The position numbers were made by a program, and so were the translations under genes. Below are positions 29,034 to 38,712 of a stretch of 64,000 bases of DNA, piece after piece; position 1 is the stretch's first letter, and every line of letters starts with the position of its first letter. Source of the DNA: Opitutaceae bacterium. Lineage in GTDB: Bacteria; Verrucomicrobiota; Verrucomicrobiia; Opitutales; Opitutaceae. Below the pieces are notes generated by a model. It was not told the DNA's origin. It ran no database searches and saw only the letters and a program-made list of their open reading frames with translations. The stretch spans positions 1-64,000 of the forward strand of contig JAGOJU010000002.1 in NCBI GenBank assembly GCA_017994935.1. The letters run 5' to 3'.

Positions 29034-30377
29034 ATGAATCCGATCCTCACCCTCTTCCTCAAGGATGTTGCCCACTTCCGCCGCGATCGCATCTCGCTAC
29101 TTCTGACCTTCGTGGTTCCAACGGTTCTCATCTATATTTTCGGGAACGTCTTCGGAGTGAATCGCGAATCGACGGGACCCGTCGGGATTCCACTCGCCGT
29201 GGTCAATCAGTCCGCTGGCGCCCGGTCTGCGGATGCAATCATCGCCGCGCTCCGGCAGGAAAAGACCTTTCGCCTCCTGACGACCACCAAGGACACCCAA
29301 GGCACCGAGGTGCCTCTCACCGAGGAAGGGGTGCGCACCCTTTTTCGCGAAAACCGGATACGGTTCGCACTGATCTTTCCGCCGGACACCGAGAGCGACG
29401 GCGAATTCGGGCTCAAGGTGAAATATCTCAACAATCCGCGAAACGAGATCGAAACGCAGACCGTAAACGGCATCCTGCAAAAGACCATTTTCACCGCAGC
29501 GCCCTCCGTCCTGATGGACGCGCTCCGGAAACGCGCCACGCAGGCAATTGGTGCCGCGGGCACGGAGACCTTCTATCGCGGCATCGCCCGTTCCGTGGGA
29601 GAGAGCTTCAACACCGATCCCGAAAAAATCTTCGGCGAGATGATGCGTGGCGACCTCCTGACTTCCCCCATCTCTTCTGAAAGCACCTCAGGAGGGACCC
29701 AGGCTGGCGCCGGTTTTCTTGAGCGGATGATCAAGATCGAGTCGGAGCAGGTCGCGGGGAAGCAGGTGAAAAATGCCGCCGCGACGCGAAGTGTCGGCGG
29801 CTGGGCAGTGATGTTCATGCTCTTCTCCGTGAGTGGTGCGGCCACTTCGCTTTTCGAGGAGAAGAAGGCGGGGCTCTTCCAGCGGGTTCTCGCCGCCCCG
29901 GTCAAGCGCTCGCACATCCTTTGGAGCAAGTATCTGTTCTGCATCGCACTGGGCATGGTGCAGCTCACCGCTCTTTTTGCCGCCGGATGGCTGTTCTTCA
30001 GGATCGACGTCACCAGCAATCTCCCCAATCTGATCCTGATCTGCCTCGCAGCGTCATCGGCCTGCACCGCCTTCGGCATGCTACTTGCGGCAATTGCGCG
30101 GTCGCCGGCAGCCGCAAATGGCATTGCCACCTTCCTCATCCTGGCGATGAGCGCGCTTGGCGGCGCATGGTTTCCCATATCGATGATGCCAGATTTCATC
30201 CAGTCACTTTCCAGGCTCACGATCGTCTATTGGGCCATGGAGGGCTTTCTCCAGGTGCTCTGGGCGAACTGCACCCTTGTCGACCTGCTTCCCATCCTGG
30301 GCGTGCTCGTCGGCATCGCGGCCATCATCAATGCCGTCAGCGTCTGGCGGTACTCCCGCGGCCAGATGTTCGAATAG
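29034..30377 (+). CDS. ABC-2 type transporter permease
   Basis: 447 aa. One N-terminal membrane helix (ISLLLTFVVPTVLIYIFGNV), a large extracytoplasmic domain (about 40-255), then five further helices from AVMFMLFSVSGAATSLFEEK onward. The charged hairpin EEKKAGLFQRVLAAPVKRSHILWSKY is the conserved ABC-2 coupling segment. Partner of the preceding ATPase gene. It exports an unknown substrate such as a drug, lipid or surface polymer; permeases with the large insert resemble the YhhJ/CcmB-like export group. Confidence 0.88.
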   Translation: MNPILTLFLKDVAHFRRDRISLLLTFVVPTVLIYIFGNVFGVNRESTGPVGIPLAVVNQSAGARSADAIIAALRQEKTFRLLTTTKDTQGTEVPLTEEGVRTLFRENRIRFALIFPPDTESDGEFGLKVKYLNNPRNEIETQTVNGILQKTIFTAAPSVLMDALRKRATQAIGAAGTETFYRGIARSVGESFNTDPEKIFGEMMRGDLLTSPISSESTSGGTQAGAGFLERMIKIESEQVAGKQVKNAAATRSVGGWAVMFMLFSVSGAATSLFEEKKAGLFQRVLAAPVKRSHILWSKYLFCIALGMVQLTALFAAGWLFFRIDVTSNLPNLILICLAASSACTAFGMLLAAIARSPAAANGIATFLILAMSALGGAWFPISMMPDFIQSLSRLTIVYWAMEGFLQVLWANCTLVDLLPILGVLVGIAAIINAVSVWRYSRGQMFE

Positions 30378-30456
30378 ATGATCGCCCGCTTCATGGCAGG
30401 CTGCAGGCCTGAAATCGGGTTGAGCTTTTCCCGACCTTGGCTGATCGTGGCCATTC

Positions 30457-31743
30457 ATGTCCGCAGATCTCGCCGAACTCGTCACCTCGATCGCCCGTCG
30501 CGCCCGCACGGCCTCGCTTGTCCTTGCGACGGCGACCACGGAAAAGAAGAACCGGGCACTGTTGATCCTCGCGGACCTGCTTCCCGCTGCGCAGCGCGAG
30601 ATCCTTGAGGCCAACGCGCAGGACCTTGCCGCAGCACACTCCAACGGGCTTTCGAAACCTCAGATCGACCGCCTGACCCTCACGCCGGCGCGTCTCGCCG
30701 CCCTCGCCGAATCCGTCCGTCAGGTGGCCGCCCTGCCCGACCCGGTGGGAGAGGTCCTCGAATCCTGGACGCGGCCCAACGGCCTCAGATTCCGCAAAGT
30801 TCGGGTTCCCATTGGCGTCATCGGAATCATCTATGAGGCGCGGCCCAACGTGACCATTGACTGCGCCATTCTCTGCCTGAAATCAGGCAACGCCGCGATA
30901 CTGAGGGGCGGCAGGGAAATCTTCCACACGAACACCGCCCTGGCGGCACTGCTTGCAAAGGCCCTGCTCGCTGCGGACCTGCCCGCCGACGCCCTGCAGC
31001 TCATTCCCACAACCGAACGCGCCGCACTGAACACTTTGCTCAAACTCGATGCCTACGTCCACTGCATCATCCCGCGCGGAGGCGAGGGCCTGATTCGTTT
31101 TGTCGCGGAAAACAGCTCCATCCCGGTCATCAAGCATTACACGGGCGTCTGCTTCATCTACCTCGACAAGGATGCCGATGCGGCCCTTTCGGAAGAGGTG
31201 ATCGTGAATGCGAAGACGTCGCGCCCCGGAGTCTGCAACGCCGTCGAACAATTGCTCGTCCATCGCGGCGTCGCAGATTCACTCCTGCCTCGCATCGCCC
31301 GCGCACTCGCGGCCCGCGGCGTGCAGATGCGTTGCGACGCATCCGCCATGGAGATACTGCGGCGCACCTCCGGCATCGACGCGGCGTCCCTGGCTGAAGC
31401 TTCGCCCTCCGACTACACATCGGAGTTCCTCGACCTCATACTCGGCGTACGAATCGTCGACTCCTCTGATGAAGCCATTACGCTGATCAACCGGGATGGA
31501 TCGGCACATACCGACGTGATCATCACCGCCTCGGAATCGGCAGCCCGGCATTTCCAGGCCGGGGTCGACAGCGCGGTTGTCGGCTGGAACGCGAGCACGC
31601 GCTTCAATGACGGTTTTGAATTCGGGTTCGGTGCCGAAATCGGCATCAGCACCGACCGCCTGCACGCGCGCGGACCCATGGGCCTGCGAGAGCTTTGCAC
31701 CTACAAATACCTGATGGATGGCACGGGACATATCCGCACCTGA
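30457..31743 (+). CDS. proA: Glutamate-5-semialdehyde dehydrogenase
   Basis: 428 aa, standard length. NADPH-dependent reduction of gamma-glutamyl phosphate to glutamate-5-semialdehyde, the second step of proline synthesis. Signatures: VRVPIGVIGIIYEARPNVT, CLKSGNAAILRGG, the catalytic-Cys segment SRPGVCNAVEQLLVH, and NASTRFNDGFEFGFGAEIGIST. It starts 80 bases after the ABC permease; proB is not in the window. Cytoplasmic. Confidence 0.95.
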   Translation: MSADLAELVTSIARRARTASLVLATATTEKKNRALLILADLLPAAQREILEANAQDLAAAHSNGLSKPQIDRLTLTPARLAALAESVRQVAALPDPVGEVLESWTRPNGLRFRKVRVPIGVIGIIYEARPNVTIDCAILCLKSGNAAILRGGREIFHTNTALAALLAKALLAADLPADALQLIPTTERAALNTLLKLDAYVHCIIPRGGEGLIRFVAENSSIPVIKHYTGVCFIYLDKDADAALSEEVIVNAKTSRPGVCNAVEQLLVHRGVADSLLPRIARALAARGVQMRCDASAMEILRRTSGIDAASLAEASPSDYTSEFLDLILGVRIVDSSDEAITLINRDGSAHTDVIITASESAARHFQAGVDSAVVGWNASTRFNDGFEFGFGAEIGISTDRLHARGPMGLRELCTYKYLMDGTGHIRT

Positions 31744-31823
31744 GCAGGGTTGCGGAAACCTCCGTTGCAATTACCCTTCGCCGCAATGAACATTTGCGCG
31801 TCGGAGCCGTCTATGTGTTTGCC

Positions 31824-32426
31824 ATGAAACCCTCCTCCCTGGCACTCGCTCTCGCTGTTTTCCCGCTGTTTGTTCTGCCCGCCTCCGCCCAGGCGGAGAA
31901 GGACGGTCCCGAACGGACCGTGACGGTGTCTGGTCCCACGGACAAGCTTTCGCGGACAACAACGAACGCCGTATCCTCAGGCATCCCGTTCAATGCGCCG
32001 CAGCCGCCGAAGAAGGAGCCGGAGCCCGCACCGGTGATCGATCTGAACGACGCCGACCGGCCTGCGAATGAAATCATCCGGCTGCCAGCCTACATTGTCA
32101 GGGAGCCGCGCCCGCCCGTGTTTCGGGAGAGGGATATCCATACGAAAAAGGGCTTGGGCGAACTGGCCGTGAATCGCTACTTTTCCGAAACTGCCAAGGC
32201 GCTCAACAAGTACACGCTGCCATTTGTCGGCATGGGCTCGGAGTCGTATGCAATGATGATGCTGGAGGAGGATGAGCGATTGAAGAACATGGAGGATGCG
32301 AAACAGAAGATCACGCTCCTGCGCGAAACCGACCCCGTCGCTGCCGAGCAGCTCAAGCGCGAAGTCGACCAGACTTTCATCCGCCGCTCGCCCTTTTCGG
32401 AACCCCCCGGCGGAGCTGCGAAGTAG
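31824..32426 (+). CDS. Secreted or periplasmic protein of unknown function
   Basis: 200 aa from the ATG at 31824, which starts a clear signal peptide (MKPSSLALALAVFPLFVLPA, cleavage near SAQA-EK). The mature protein is charged and Pro-rich at first (PQPPKKEPEPAPV), followed by a segment EIIRLPAYIVREPRPPVFRERD that looks like a short conserved motif, and a helical C-terminal half (LEEDERLKNMEDAKQKITLL). No family recognised. It follows proA by 80 bases on the same strand and could share its transcript. Confidence 0.75.
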   Translation: MKPSSLALALAVFPLFVLPASAQAEKDGPERTVTVSGPTDKLSRTTTNAVSSGIPFNAPQPPKKEPEPAPVIDLNDADRPANEIIRLPAYIVREPRPPVFRERDIHTKKGLGELAVNRYFSETAKALNKYTLPFVGMGSESYAMMMLEEDERLKNMEDAKQKITLLRETDPVAAEQLKREVDQTFIRRSPFSEPPGGAAK

Positions 32427-32455
32427 GCGACGTTTTTCCCGGACTTCCGGATGCA

Positions 32456-32478
32456 GTGACCCGCTCGGACAGGGTCAC
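32456..32478. terminator. Hairpin between convergent genes
   Basis: GTGACCC (32456-32462) pairs with GGGTCAC (32472-32478) around a nine-base loop, 30 bases after the stop of the secreted unknown and before the 3' end of gpmI on the other strand. No T-tract follows, so its role as a terminator is only suggested by location. Confidence 0.35.
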
Positions 32479-32618
32479 ACCCTCGGCCGGATGCGGCCCG
32501 CGGCGATCGCACAGTGCTCCGCTCGGGGCCATGGCCTGCCTGGGCATCCGCCCGGTCCTCGACGGAAGTCCGGTGGAGGACGCCTACGCTGGCCAGTACT
32601 GACCGGATTCCTTCGGGC

Positions 32619-34205
32619 TCAGGGATTCAAGATCAGCCCCTCCCCGGTCATTTCCGGCGGTTTGGGCAACCCCATCATCTGAAGCACCGTCGGCGCAACG
32701 TCGGCGAGCCTGCCTCTAGCCCGCAGCCGGGTCTGGCCAGGCCTGTAGTCTCTCCCCACCACGAACGCCTCCACGAGATTCAGCGTGTGGGCCGTGTGGG
32801 GCAGATTGTGGTCGGGATCCCACATCTGTTCGCAGTTGCCGTGATCCGCGCAGATCAACGCACGCCCGTTCATCGTTTCGAGCGCGGACAGGAGTTCGCC
32901 CACTCCCTTGTCCGTCGCCTCGACCGCCTTGATTGCCGCAGGCAGCGAGCCGGTGTGACCCACCATGTCGGGATTGGCATAGTTGACCACAATCAGCCCG
33001 TACCTGCCTGAAAGAACCGCCTCTTTCGCCAAACGCGTGACCTCGTGCGCCGACATTTCCGGTTGCAGATCGTAAGTGGACACCTTCGGGCTCGGGGGAC
33101 AGGCGCGCACCTCGCCGGGAAACGGATCCTTCCGGTAGTTGTTGAAGAAAAAAGTGACATGCGGATTCTTTTCCGTTTCCGCGCAACGGAACTGGCCGAT
33201 GCCCGCATCGGAAACCACCTGCCCGAGAATGTTCCGCAGGGGTGGAGGCTTGGGAGAGAGCACGTGCACGGGAAGTCCCGCCTCATATTCCGTGAGGGTC
33301 GCGTAGTAGAGATCCCGCTTTGCGCCACGGTCGAAGCCATCGAAACCGTCGAGGACAAACGCCTTGGTCAGCTCGCGCGGACGATCCCCGCGGTAATTGT
33401 AGAACAGGACGGCATCGCCATCGGAAATGGGAGCCAATGGTTTTCCCGCGGCGTCCACCACCCAGGTGGCCGGCACAAATTCGTCCCCCTTCTGATTCTC
33501 GCTGGCCGGATGATCGTAGTAGGCGCGCACCGCTTCAGCTGCCGCGCGCACACTGCCCTGCGCCGCCTGGCCCGTGAGCATGCGGTAGGCCTTCTCCACA
33601 CGATCCCAGCGGTTGTCGCGGTCCATCGCCCAGAAGCGGCCGCACACCGAGGCGATCTTCCCCACTCCGATCTCGCGGCACCTGGCTTCCACCTGTTCAA
33701 CATAGGAGAGTCCGCTTGTAGGCGGCGTGTCGCGCCCGTCGGTGAACGCATGGATGAAAACCTGCGACAGCCCGTCCTCCTTTGCCTGCCGCAGGATCCC
33801 ATACAGGTGATCAAGCATGCCATGCACACCCGCATCGGACACGATGCCCATCAGGTGCAGCCGCGACCCGCGGGATTTCACGCGTTCAACCAGACCCCGC
33901 CAGACGCGGTTGCCCGCGAGTTGTTTCTCGGAAAACAGCTTGTTTAGCCGCACCAGTTCCTGGTCGACGATCCGCCCGGCACCGATGTTCTCATGCCCGA
34001 CCTCGCTGTTGCCCATCACGCCATCCGGAAGACCGACATCAAGTCCAGAGGCCGCCAGAACCGTTCCCGGATAGCTGGCGTGCAGCCGGTCATCGGCATC
34101 CTTCCTTGCCAGGTAAACGGCATTGAATTTGTTCTGCTCCGGATGGGGATTCTTGCCCCAGCCGTCGCGAATGATGAGAAGGACAGGCGGATGTGTGGTG
34201 CTCAT
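32619..34205 (-). CDS. gpmI: 2,3-bisphosphoglycerate-independent phosphoglycerate mutase
   Basis: 528 aa. Interconverts 3- and 2-phosphoglycerate in glycolysis and gluconeogenesis using two Mn ions and a phosphoserine intermediate. Alkaline-phosphatase-fold motifs: LLIIRDGWG at the start, the phospho-acceptor Ser in MGNSEVGHENIGAGR, AFTDGRDTPP, NYRGDRPRELT, NYANPDMVGHTG and CADHGNCEQM. All expected metal ligands appear present. Monocistronic, convergent with the gene of the secreted unknown. Confidence 0.95.
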   Translation of the reverse strand: MSTTHPPVLLIIRDGWGKNPHPEQNKFNAVYLARKDADDRLHASYPGTVLAASGLDVGLPDGVMGNSEVGHENIGAGRIVDQELVRLNKLFSEKQLAGNRVWRGLVERVKSRGSRLHLMGIVSDAGVHGMLDHLYGILRQAKEDGLSQVFIHAFTDGRDTPPTSGLSYVEQVEARCREIGVGKIASVCGRFWAMDRDNRWDRVEKAYRMLTGQAAQGSVRAAAEAVRAYYDHPASENQKGDEFVPATWVVDAAGKPLAPISDGDAVLFYNYRGDRPRELTKAFVLDGFDGFDRGAKRDLYYATLTEYEAGLPVHVLSPKPPPLRNILGQVVSDAGIGQFRCAETEKNPHVTFFFNNYRKDPFPGEVRACPPSPKVSTYDLQPEMSAHEVTRLAKEAVLSGRYGLIVVNYANPDMVGHTGSLPAAIKAVEATDKGVGELLSALETMNGRALICADHGNCEQMWDPDHNLPHTAHTLNLVEAFVVGRDYRPGQTRLRARGRLADVAPTVLQMMGLPKPPEMTGEGLILNP

Positions 34206-34354
34206 GCTGGCGAAATAGGATGTCGGGATCTACCGATGAAGATGCCCGGGCACCAGCAAAAGGCTAATCTTTCGGCTCGTTTCTGCCCGCTGGCTGTCAA
34301 GAAATTGCTCTGTCGAGCCGTTATTGGCGGTGGACCCGCCGCCTCATTTTCACG

Positions 34355-34666
34355 ATGACCCTGATCATACGGGACCTTCTGGTGAATCCGCCCACGTGGT
34401 TTCTTTCGTTTCGCGATCTGACACTGTACTGCAACGTCTTTCTCAAAACCGAAATCGTCATCGAGTCCGATGATCCCGACCTGTACTATCGCTGGATCAA
34501 GCCAAGGGGAGGCATGGACTTCGTCGAGGATTTCGTCCGCCCCGGCTCCGAGGACGGGCTGCGCCTCGACATCGAGCCCAATTTTCCCCGATCACTCATC
34601 ACCGATCGAATCGCCCCCGAAAATGTTCACAACCTGATCGCCCGCATCCGCGGCTTTCGGGGTTGA
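34355..34666 (+). CDS. Small conserved-looking protein of unknown function
   Basis: 103 aa, no signal peptide or membrane segment. The sequence is protein-like and acidic, with a C-terminal helix (APENVHNLIARIRGF) and an internal block, SDDPDLYYRWIKPRGGMDF, but no family I can name. It diverges from gpmI and lies 96 bases upstream of hemH on the same strand, so the two may share a transcript. Good coding bias supports a real gene. Confidence 0.65.
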   Translation: MTLIIRDLLVNPPTWFLSFRDLTLYCNVFLKTEIVIESDDPDLYYRWIKPRGGMDFVEDFVRPGSEDGLRLDIEPNFPRSLITDRIAPENVHNLIARIRGFRG

Positions 34667-34762
34667 TCCCAGTCATTGGCATTGCATGCACCGCGGTCCA
34701 TTTTCCCTCCAGGGAAGCTCGTTTGACCTGGCCGCAAAAACCTGCCCCTTTTGGCTGCACGC

Positions 34763-35839
34763 ATGCCTTCACGCGCCGTCCTGCTCGTCAATCTCGGTTC
34801 ACCCGACTCCACTTCCGTTTCCGATGTTCGTCGCTATCTGGCGGAATTCCTCGGCGACGAACGAGTGATTGATCGTCCCTCCCAGCCCTGGCGCGCACTG
34901 ATCCTGCATGGTATCATCCTCCGTAGCCGCCCGAAGAAATCAGCGCACGCCTACGAACAGATCTGGCAGCCCGGCGGCTCGCCACTGATCATCACGTCGA
35001 ACAAGGTCCGGGACGACCTTGCATCCGCCCTGGAGCCGGACGTTCCCGTCTACCTGGCCATGCGTTACGGGCAGCCTTCGATCGCAAGCGTCGTGGGAAA
35101 GATGGCCCGGGACGGCATCACCGAGCTGCTCCTTTTCCCGCAGTATCCCCACTACGCCATGTCTTCCTGGGAAACCGTGGTCGTGCGGGTTTACCATGAA
35201 CTCGCCTCACAGGCGCCCCGGATTCGTGTGCAGTGTGTCCAGCCTTTCTTTGCCGACGCGGATTACATCGAGGCCCTGCACGAAGTATCCGCGCCCTATT
35301 TTGCGAAACCGCACGATCACGTGCTGTTTTCCTTTCACGGCATCCCCGAGCGCCACCTCGGCAAGGCCGACTCCTCGAAGGCCCACTGCCTCGCGAAGTC
35401 GGATTGCTGCAGCACCTGCTCGCCCGCACATGCCACCTGCTACCGGGCCCAGTGTCTCGCCACCACGCGCGCCCTCGCCGCACGTTCAGGGCTCCATGCG
35501 GACCGCCATTCCGTATCCTACCAGTCGCGTCTCGTGGGGGAACCCTGGCTCACACCCTACACCGACTTCGAATTGAAACGACTGGCGACGGACGGGAAGA
35601 AACGGTTGCTGGTCATCACGCCGGCTTTCGTGACCGATTGCCTGGAGACGTTGGAGGAGATCGCCCAGCAGGGCCGGGCCGATTTCCTTGCCGCAGGCGG
35701 CACCCACTTCGAGCACATCCCCTGCCTCAATGACCAGCCATCCTATATCCGTTTTCTCAAGGGGCGGGTGCAACGCTGGATCGACGGAGAATCGCCCGGC
35801 GATACCCATGCAAGGCAAACCGCGGCACTGGGCCGCTGA
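34763..35839 (+). CDS. hemH: Ferrochelatase with internal cysteine cluster
   Basis: 358 aa from the ATG at 34763 (an in-frame start lies four codons upstream). Inserts Fe(II) into a porphyrin, the last or near-last step of heme synthesis. Conserved features: AVLLVNLGSPDS, YGQPSI, FPQYPHYAMSSW, the metal-site His in FSFHGIPERHL, and DCLETLEEI with the proton-abstracting Glu. Between them lie six cysteines (209, 215, 216, 219, 226, 231) packed into 23 residues. This resembles the internal [2Fe-2S]-binding segment described for ferrochelatases of Myxococcus type. It may be peripherally membrane-associated. Confidence 0.93.
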   Translation: MPSRAVLLVNLGSPDSTSVSDVRRYLAEFLGDERVIDRPSQPWRALILHGIILRSRPKKSAHAYEQIWQPGGSPLIITSNKVRDDLASALEPDVPVYLAMRYGQPSIASVVGKMARDGITELLLFPQYPHYAMSSWETVVVRVYHELASQAPRIRVQCVQPFFADADYIEALHEVSAPYFAKPHDHVLFSFHGIPERHLGKADSSKAHCLAKSDCCSTCSPAHATCYRAQCLATTRALAARSGLHADRHSVSYQSRLVGEPWLTPYTDFELKRLATDGKKRLLVITPAFVTDCLETLEEIAQQGRADFLAAGGTHFEHIPCLNDQPSYIRFLKGRVQRWIDGESPGDTHARQTAALGR

Positions 35840-35898
35840 CGTTGCAAGGCCCTGCAATCAACACATGCGGACAATCACGACATCCCGACTCAACCCGA

Positions 35899-38691
35899 AT
35901 GATCAGCGGTAGTTCCCATTCGACGACACCAAGGAATTCCTTCCGGGCCTCCAACGTCGCATTGCTGTGGCTCGATCCCGACGGACGCATTCGTTCGGCC
36001 AACGCCACCGCGGCCGCGCTCTGGCGCACCTCATCCGAATCCCTGGCGGGCAGCCTGTTTGTCAGCATCCTGGCATGGGAGGTCACTTCGACGGATCCCG
36101 ATTGGAGGCAATCCCAGTGGGAGGTGCTGCAATCAGCCGCCCGCGCAGGGGCCGTGCAGGTGCACGCCCAGCCGCATGGCGGGGGCGACGCGATTCCGGT
36201 AAGCGTCGCGCTGGACGAGGCCACGGGACGGGATCCTGGATTTTTTGCAGCGGTACTCGTAGACGACCTTCCAGCGGGAGCGGCATCGTCCAGATCCACG
36301 GAGCCTGGCGACGGCACGACGGGGCAACCATCCGCAGTCGCCGGCCAGTCAGCGGGTGCCGACTCGCTGCCCGCGGGATCCGCCTTGAACTGGCTCATCA
36401 CTGAGGCACCCGTGGGATTCTTCGACCTGGATTTTGTCCTCGGCTACGCCCACTACTCGCCCACCTGGAAAAGGATGCTCGGGTACGAGGATTCGGATCT
36501 GCCCAACACTTTCGAAACCTGGCACCATCTCCTCCACCCGGACGACTCCGCCGCCGCGCCGGACCGCATCGCCCGCAATCCAGGGCACGAATCCATCCGG
36601 ACATTCGCACTCGATTTCCGCATGCAGCACCGGCGCGGCCACTATGTGTGGATGCATGGCATCGGTCAGCAGCGGTTTGGACCGGACTCCCGACTCGAGC
36701 GGGTGATCGGTATCCAGATTGACATTACGGACCGAAAGGAACTGGAGGAGGAGACGCTTGGCGCGGAGGAACGCCTCCGCCACCTGACCTCCCACGGACT
36801 GATCGGGGCGTTTGATCTCGATTTCCTCAAACAAAGCCACTGGTTCTCAGCGGGCTGGCGCACCCTCTTCTCCCTGCCGGAAACTGATCCTTCGAGGCTG
36901 CACGACCCGCTCTGGCCGCTTTTGGATGTCCTGCCTCCCGATCAGGCGAAGTCGGGTCCCGCATGGCTTGCCGAATACCGAGCAGGAGACAATCCCGTGC
37001 TGGAAGCCATCACCCTGCAACGCCGGGATGGGCTTGCGATCCCCGTCCTGCTCGGACTCACCCGCCACTTCTCCCGCAAGCAGGAACTCATGCGTGTGAT
37101 GGGCTTTGCCATTCCGCTGGCAGCCGACGCGGCGTCGGTTCGCATCGGGCGAGCCCTGCCTCCGGTCAATCTTCTTGCACCCGCACTCGACACGCTCGCC
37201 GAGGCCGTCATTGTCGCCGACGCGAACGGAAACATCACCTACCTGAACGCGCGTGCCGAGCAGATCACCGGACATACGGCGCGCGGAGATGGCCTCCTCA
37301 CGCTGGTGCAGGTCCTGCCTCTCGTGCGGCGGTCGGACTTTCAGCCGGCGCACGACGCCCTTGCCAACCAGCTCGCATCGGCGGATCCCCTGGCGCTTTG
37401 CCAGGAGCATGCCCTGGCGCCCTCCGGCGAACGGACCGAACCGCTTCCGATCGTCTGGAATGCCAGGCAGATCTGGGACTCAAAGGGGCGCATCGCCGGA
37501 GTCGTTGTCATTGTTCGTGATCCACGCGAACTTTCGCTGGGGCGTGAGGAACTGATACGCACGAACCGGCTGGAAACCCTGGCGCGCCTTTCGCGGGGAA
37601 TTGCCGCCGATTACAACAACCAGCTGACCACGATCCTCGGGGCAATTTCGCAGGCGAAGGAAAACCGCGACCTCACCCATCTTGCCAGCGCCGAAAAGGC
37701 GTGCCTGGAGGCATCGGATCTTTCCAGGCAGCTGGCGTCGCTTTCAAGCCACCGCGCTCCCACCGGGAGAACCGCCTGCCCGGTTGCCGAGATCGCGCGC
37801 GATGCCGCGCGGCTTGCAGCCACCGGCTGCCCGACCCGGATCGAGCTGGATATTCCGGATGACCTGCCTTCCGTTCATGGGGAACGCGCCGAACTGGTGC
37901 AGGCGGTGGAGAATCTCGTCCTCAACGCCCTTGACGCCTTGCAGACCGACCCGGCTCATGGACACATTCGGATTCGCGGCAAACGCGTGCGCCTCGAAGA
38001 CAATGAAGTGCCGCCGCTGCAAGCGGGGGATTACGTGCAGATCGAGGTGCAGGACAACGGCACGGGTATCGCCGCAGATGATCTTGAGCGCGTCTTCGAA
38101 CCGTTCTTCACGACTCGTCCGAACCGGACGGGACTCGGCCTGGCAACGGTTCGCTCCATCCTCCATCGCCATGGGGGACAGGTCTGGGCGACCTCCCTCC
38201 CCAATGCCGGTGCCACCTTCACCCTTTGCCTCCCGGCAAACGCTCCCGCACCGGAGGCACCGGCCAGACCCCCACCGACGCTCCGCTTCGGAACCGGCCG
38301 CGTGCTTTTCATGGATGATGATGCGGCAATCTGCGCTCTGACCGCAGGCATGCTCACCAGCCTCGACTACACCTACGATCTCGCCCGCAACGGCGAAGAG
38401 GCGATCGCTCTTTACCGTCGCTACCTCAATGTCGGACGCCCCTACGATGCCGTGATTCTCGACCTCAATGTCATTGGTGGCATGGGAGGCGACACCTGTT
38501 TTCAGGAACTCCTGCAGATGCATCCCGACGTGCGGGCGATCATCGCCTCCGGTTACGACGATCCCGAACTCCGGGAGCGATTCCTCGCCATGGGTTTCGC
38601 GGCCTATCTGACCAAACCCTATCGCCTCGCAGACCTCAGCAACGCTCTTGGATCCGTCCTCGGCCCCTCGGACGATCGATTCCGCCTGTAA
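35899..38691 (+). CDS. Multi-PAS hybrid sensor histidine kinase lacking the H-box histidine
   Basis: 930 aa from the ATG at 35899; a TTG at 35842 is an alternative. No membrane helices, so a cytoplasmic sensor. Successive PAS-like domains occupy about 15-540 (for example ALLWLDPDGRIRSANATAA near the start, a PAS_3-type FFDLDFVLGYAHYSPTWKRML, and LAEAVIVADANGNITYLNARAEQITG). The dimerisation region reads RLSRGIAADYNNQLTTILG, where GIAHDFNN is expected: Ala570 replaces the phospho-acceptor His. The ATPase domain is intact (N-box VENLVLNALDAL, DNGTGIAADDL, TGLGLATVRSIL). A C-terminal receiver domain retains the DD pair, phospho-Asp855 and Lys in TKPY. It may act as a pseudokinase or a platform phosphorylated by another kinase. 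Confidence 0.88.
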   Translation: MISGSSHSTTPRNSFRASNVALLWLDPDGRIRSANATAAALWRTSSESLAGSLFVSILAWEVTSTDPDWRQSQWEVLQSAARAGAVQVHAQPHGGGDAIPVSVALDEATGRDPGFFAAVLVDDLPAGAASSRSTEPGDGTTGQPSAVAGQSAGADSLPAGSALNWLITEAPVGFFDLDFVLGYAHYSPTWKRMLGYEDSDLPNTFETWHHLLHPDDSAAAPDRIARNPGHESIRTFALDFRMQHRRGHYVWMHGIGQQRFGPDSRLERVIGIQIDITDRKELEEETLGAEERLRHLTSHGLIGAFDLDFLKQSHWFSAGWRTLFSLPETDPSRLHDPLWPLLDVLPPDQAKSGPAWLAEYRAGDNPVLEAITLQRRDGLAIPVLLGLTRHFSRKQELMRVMGFAIPLAADAASVRIGRALPPVNLLAPALDTLAEAVIVADANGNITYLNARAEQITGHTARGDGLLTLVQVLPLVRRSDFQPAHDALANQLASADPLALCQEHALAPSGERTEPLPIVWNARQIWDSKGRIAGVVVIVRDPRELSLGREELIRTNRLETLARLSRGIAADYNNQLTTILGAISQAKENRDLTHLASAEKACLEASDLSRQLASLSSHRAPTGRTACPVAEIARDAARLAATGCPTRIELDIPDDLPSVHGERAELVQAVENLVLNALDALQTDPAHGHIRIRGKRVRLEDNEVPPLQAGDYVQIEVQDNGTGIAADDLERVFEPFFTTRPNRTGLGLATVRSILHRHGGQVWATSLPNAGATFTLCLPANAPAPEAPARPPPTLRFGTGRVLFMDDDAAICALTAGMLTSLDYTYDLARNGEEAIALYRRYLNVGRPYDAVILDLNVIGGMGGDTCFQELLQMHPDVRAIIASGYDDPELRERFLAMGFAAYLTKPYRLADLSNALGSVLGPSDDRFRL

Positions 38692-38712
38692 TCCTGACCG
38701 TCTCGACAGCTT

